Positions 4,785-5,406 of a stretch of 5,406 nt of DNA are shown piece after piece. Numbering within the stretch: position 1 is the stretch's first letter; every line of letters starts with the position of its first letter. A program made the translations under genes and the position numbers. Source of the stretch: Desulfarculaceae bacterium JdFR-95 (GTDB taxonomy: Bacteria; Desulfobacterota; Desulfarculia; Desulfarculales; Desulfarculaceae); the NCBI GenBank assembly GCA_002011835.1, contig MTPE01000489.1:1-5406 (forward strand), in the 5' to 3' direction. The notes below the pieces were generated by a model. The model saw only the letters and a list, made by a program, of their open reading frames with translations. It searched no databases and was not told the DNA's origin.

Positions 4785-5406
4785 TCACAGGGGGACCTCC
4801 ACCGCCAGGTGGGTGCCGCCTCCGGGGCGGGAGTCGAGGGTGAATTCGCCGCCGAGCTGGAGCACGCGTTCGCGCATGAGGATGAGTCCCAGGCCGCGGG
4901 GCGGGCGTGCGTCCAGGACCTCTCTGGGGTCGAAGCCCACGCCGTCGTCTTCGAGGCTGAGGCAGAGGCGGTCGGCGCGCCGGACCAGGTTGACGTGGAG
5001 TTGGCGGGCGCGGGCGTGTTTGACCACGTTGTGGACCGCTTCCTGGGCGATGCGGTAGAGGGCCAGTTCCTTGTCGCGCTGGAAGCGTGGGGGCAGGTCC
5101 TTGGTGAAGAAGCTGACCTGGACTCCGGCGGGGCGCAGGCACTCGTCGAACAGGGCTTCCAGGGCGGGGACCAAGCCCATGTAGTCCAGGGTGGAGGGGG
5201 ACAGGCCGCGGGCGAGGTGTTTGACGCTTCTTTGCACTTGGCCCAGGCGTTCCATGGCCTGGTGCAGGCTGCGTTGGGCGGCGGTGGGGTGGTGTTGGAG
5301 CTCGGTGGTGGCGCGTTCCAGGTCCAGGCGCAGGGTGGTGAGGAGTTGGCCGGTGTGGTCGTGGAGGTCGCGGGCCACTTCGCTGCGCAGGGCCTCCATG
5401 AACTCG
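4785..5406 (-). CDS. Sensor histidine kinase, C-terminal part (cut by window edge)
   Basis: About 207 codons are visible and the frame is open to the right edge, so the sensor domain is missing. It belongs to the HisKA_3 / HATPase_c group (NarX, NarQ, DegS, LiaS type). The phosphoacceptor histidine lies in EVARDLHDHTGQLLTTLRLDLE, the dimerisation helix motif of that group. The ATP-binding domain follows with the N-box IAQEAVHNVVKHARA, the G1 motif EDDGVGFDP and the G2 motif RGLGLILMRERVLQLGG, then the usual GGGTHLAVEVPL end. An ATG at 5399 is internal to the helical domain and is not the real start, because the frame continues upstream (E-F before M). The kinase would autophosphorylate on that histidine and pass the phosphate to D56 of the regulator encoded next. 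No input domain or membrane segment can be seen here. Confidence 0.92.
   Translation of the reverse strand, partial: EFMEALRSEVARDLHDHTGQLLTTLRLDLERATTELQHHPTAAQRSLHQAMERLGQVQRSVKHLARGLSPSTLDYMGLVPALEALFDECLRPAGVQVSFFTKDLPPRFQRDKELALYRIAQEAVHNVVKHARARQLHVNLVRRADRLCLSLEDDGVGFDPREVLDARPPRGLGLILMRERVLQLGGEFTLDSRPGGGTHLAVEVPL

Noticed and set aside
4075..5058. 327-residue plus-strand open frame
   Set aside because: It is the mirror of the regulator and kinase genes, whose minus-strand products have complete catalytic motifs.

Overview
The window is strongly GC-rich and every gene I can support lies on the minus strand, so transcription runs from high to low coordinates. It looks like a chromosomal segment from a Gram-negative bacterium that processes reduced sulfur compounds in the periplasm. 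The evidence is a SoxY-like carrier with a twin-arginine-type leader, a SoxZ, an exported DsrE-like protein and at least one multiheme c-type cytochrome. A sulfur-metabolising proteobacterium or Desulfobacterota member fits, but I cannot place it further from this sequence.

Layout, in order of transcription. (1) 5406-4785: C-terminal part of a NarX/DegS-type histidine kinase, cut by the window edge. (2) 4710-4057: its probable partner, a NarL/FixJ response regulator. (3) 4056-3624: a 433-base non-coding gap. It holds two 74-base direct repeats just past the regulator's stop codon, a less GC-rich stretch with an inverted repeat that probably contains the promoter of the next operon, and a leader hairpin. 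(4) 3623-3174: exported DsrE-family protein. (5) 3155-2712: SoxY-like carrier. (6) 2718-513: a large cytochrome with nine CxxCH motifs, whose frame is broken by one apparent extra base in a run of five C/G. (7) 464-141: SoxZ. (8) 172-1: start of another exported c-type cytochrome, cut by the window edge.

Genes 4 to 8 are tightly packed (18-base gap, 7-base overlap, 47-base gap, 32-base overlap) and read as one operon. Inferred roles: SoxY, with SoxZ as its partner, carries sulfur on a C-terminal cysteine. The DsrE-like protein, with a single conserved-position cysteine, passes sulfur on or receives it. The multiheme cytochrome and the downstream cytochrome move electrons to or from the carried sulfur. 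Three points are unusual: soxY and soxZ are separated by the cytochrome gene, SoxY lacks the usual GGCGG tail and ends directly on its only cysteine, and no SoxXA, SoxB or SoxCD is visible here. The arrangement could be a carrier-bound sulfur redox module different from the classical Sox pathway. The direction of the reaction, oxidative or reductive, cannot be decided from the sequence.
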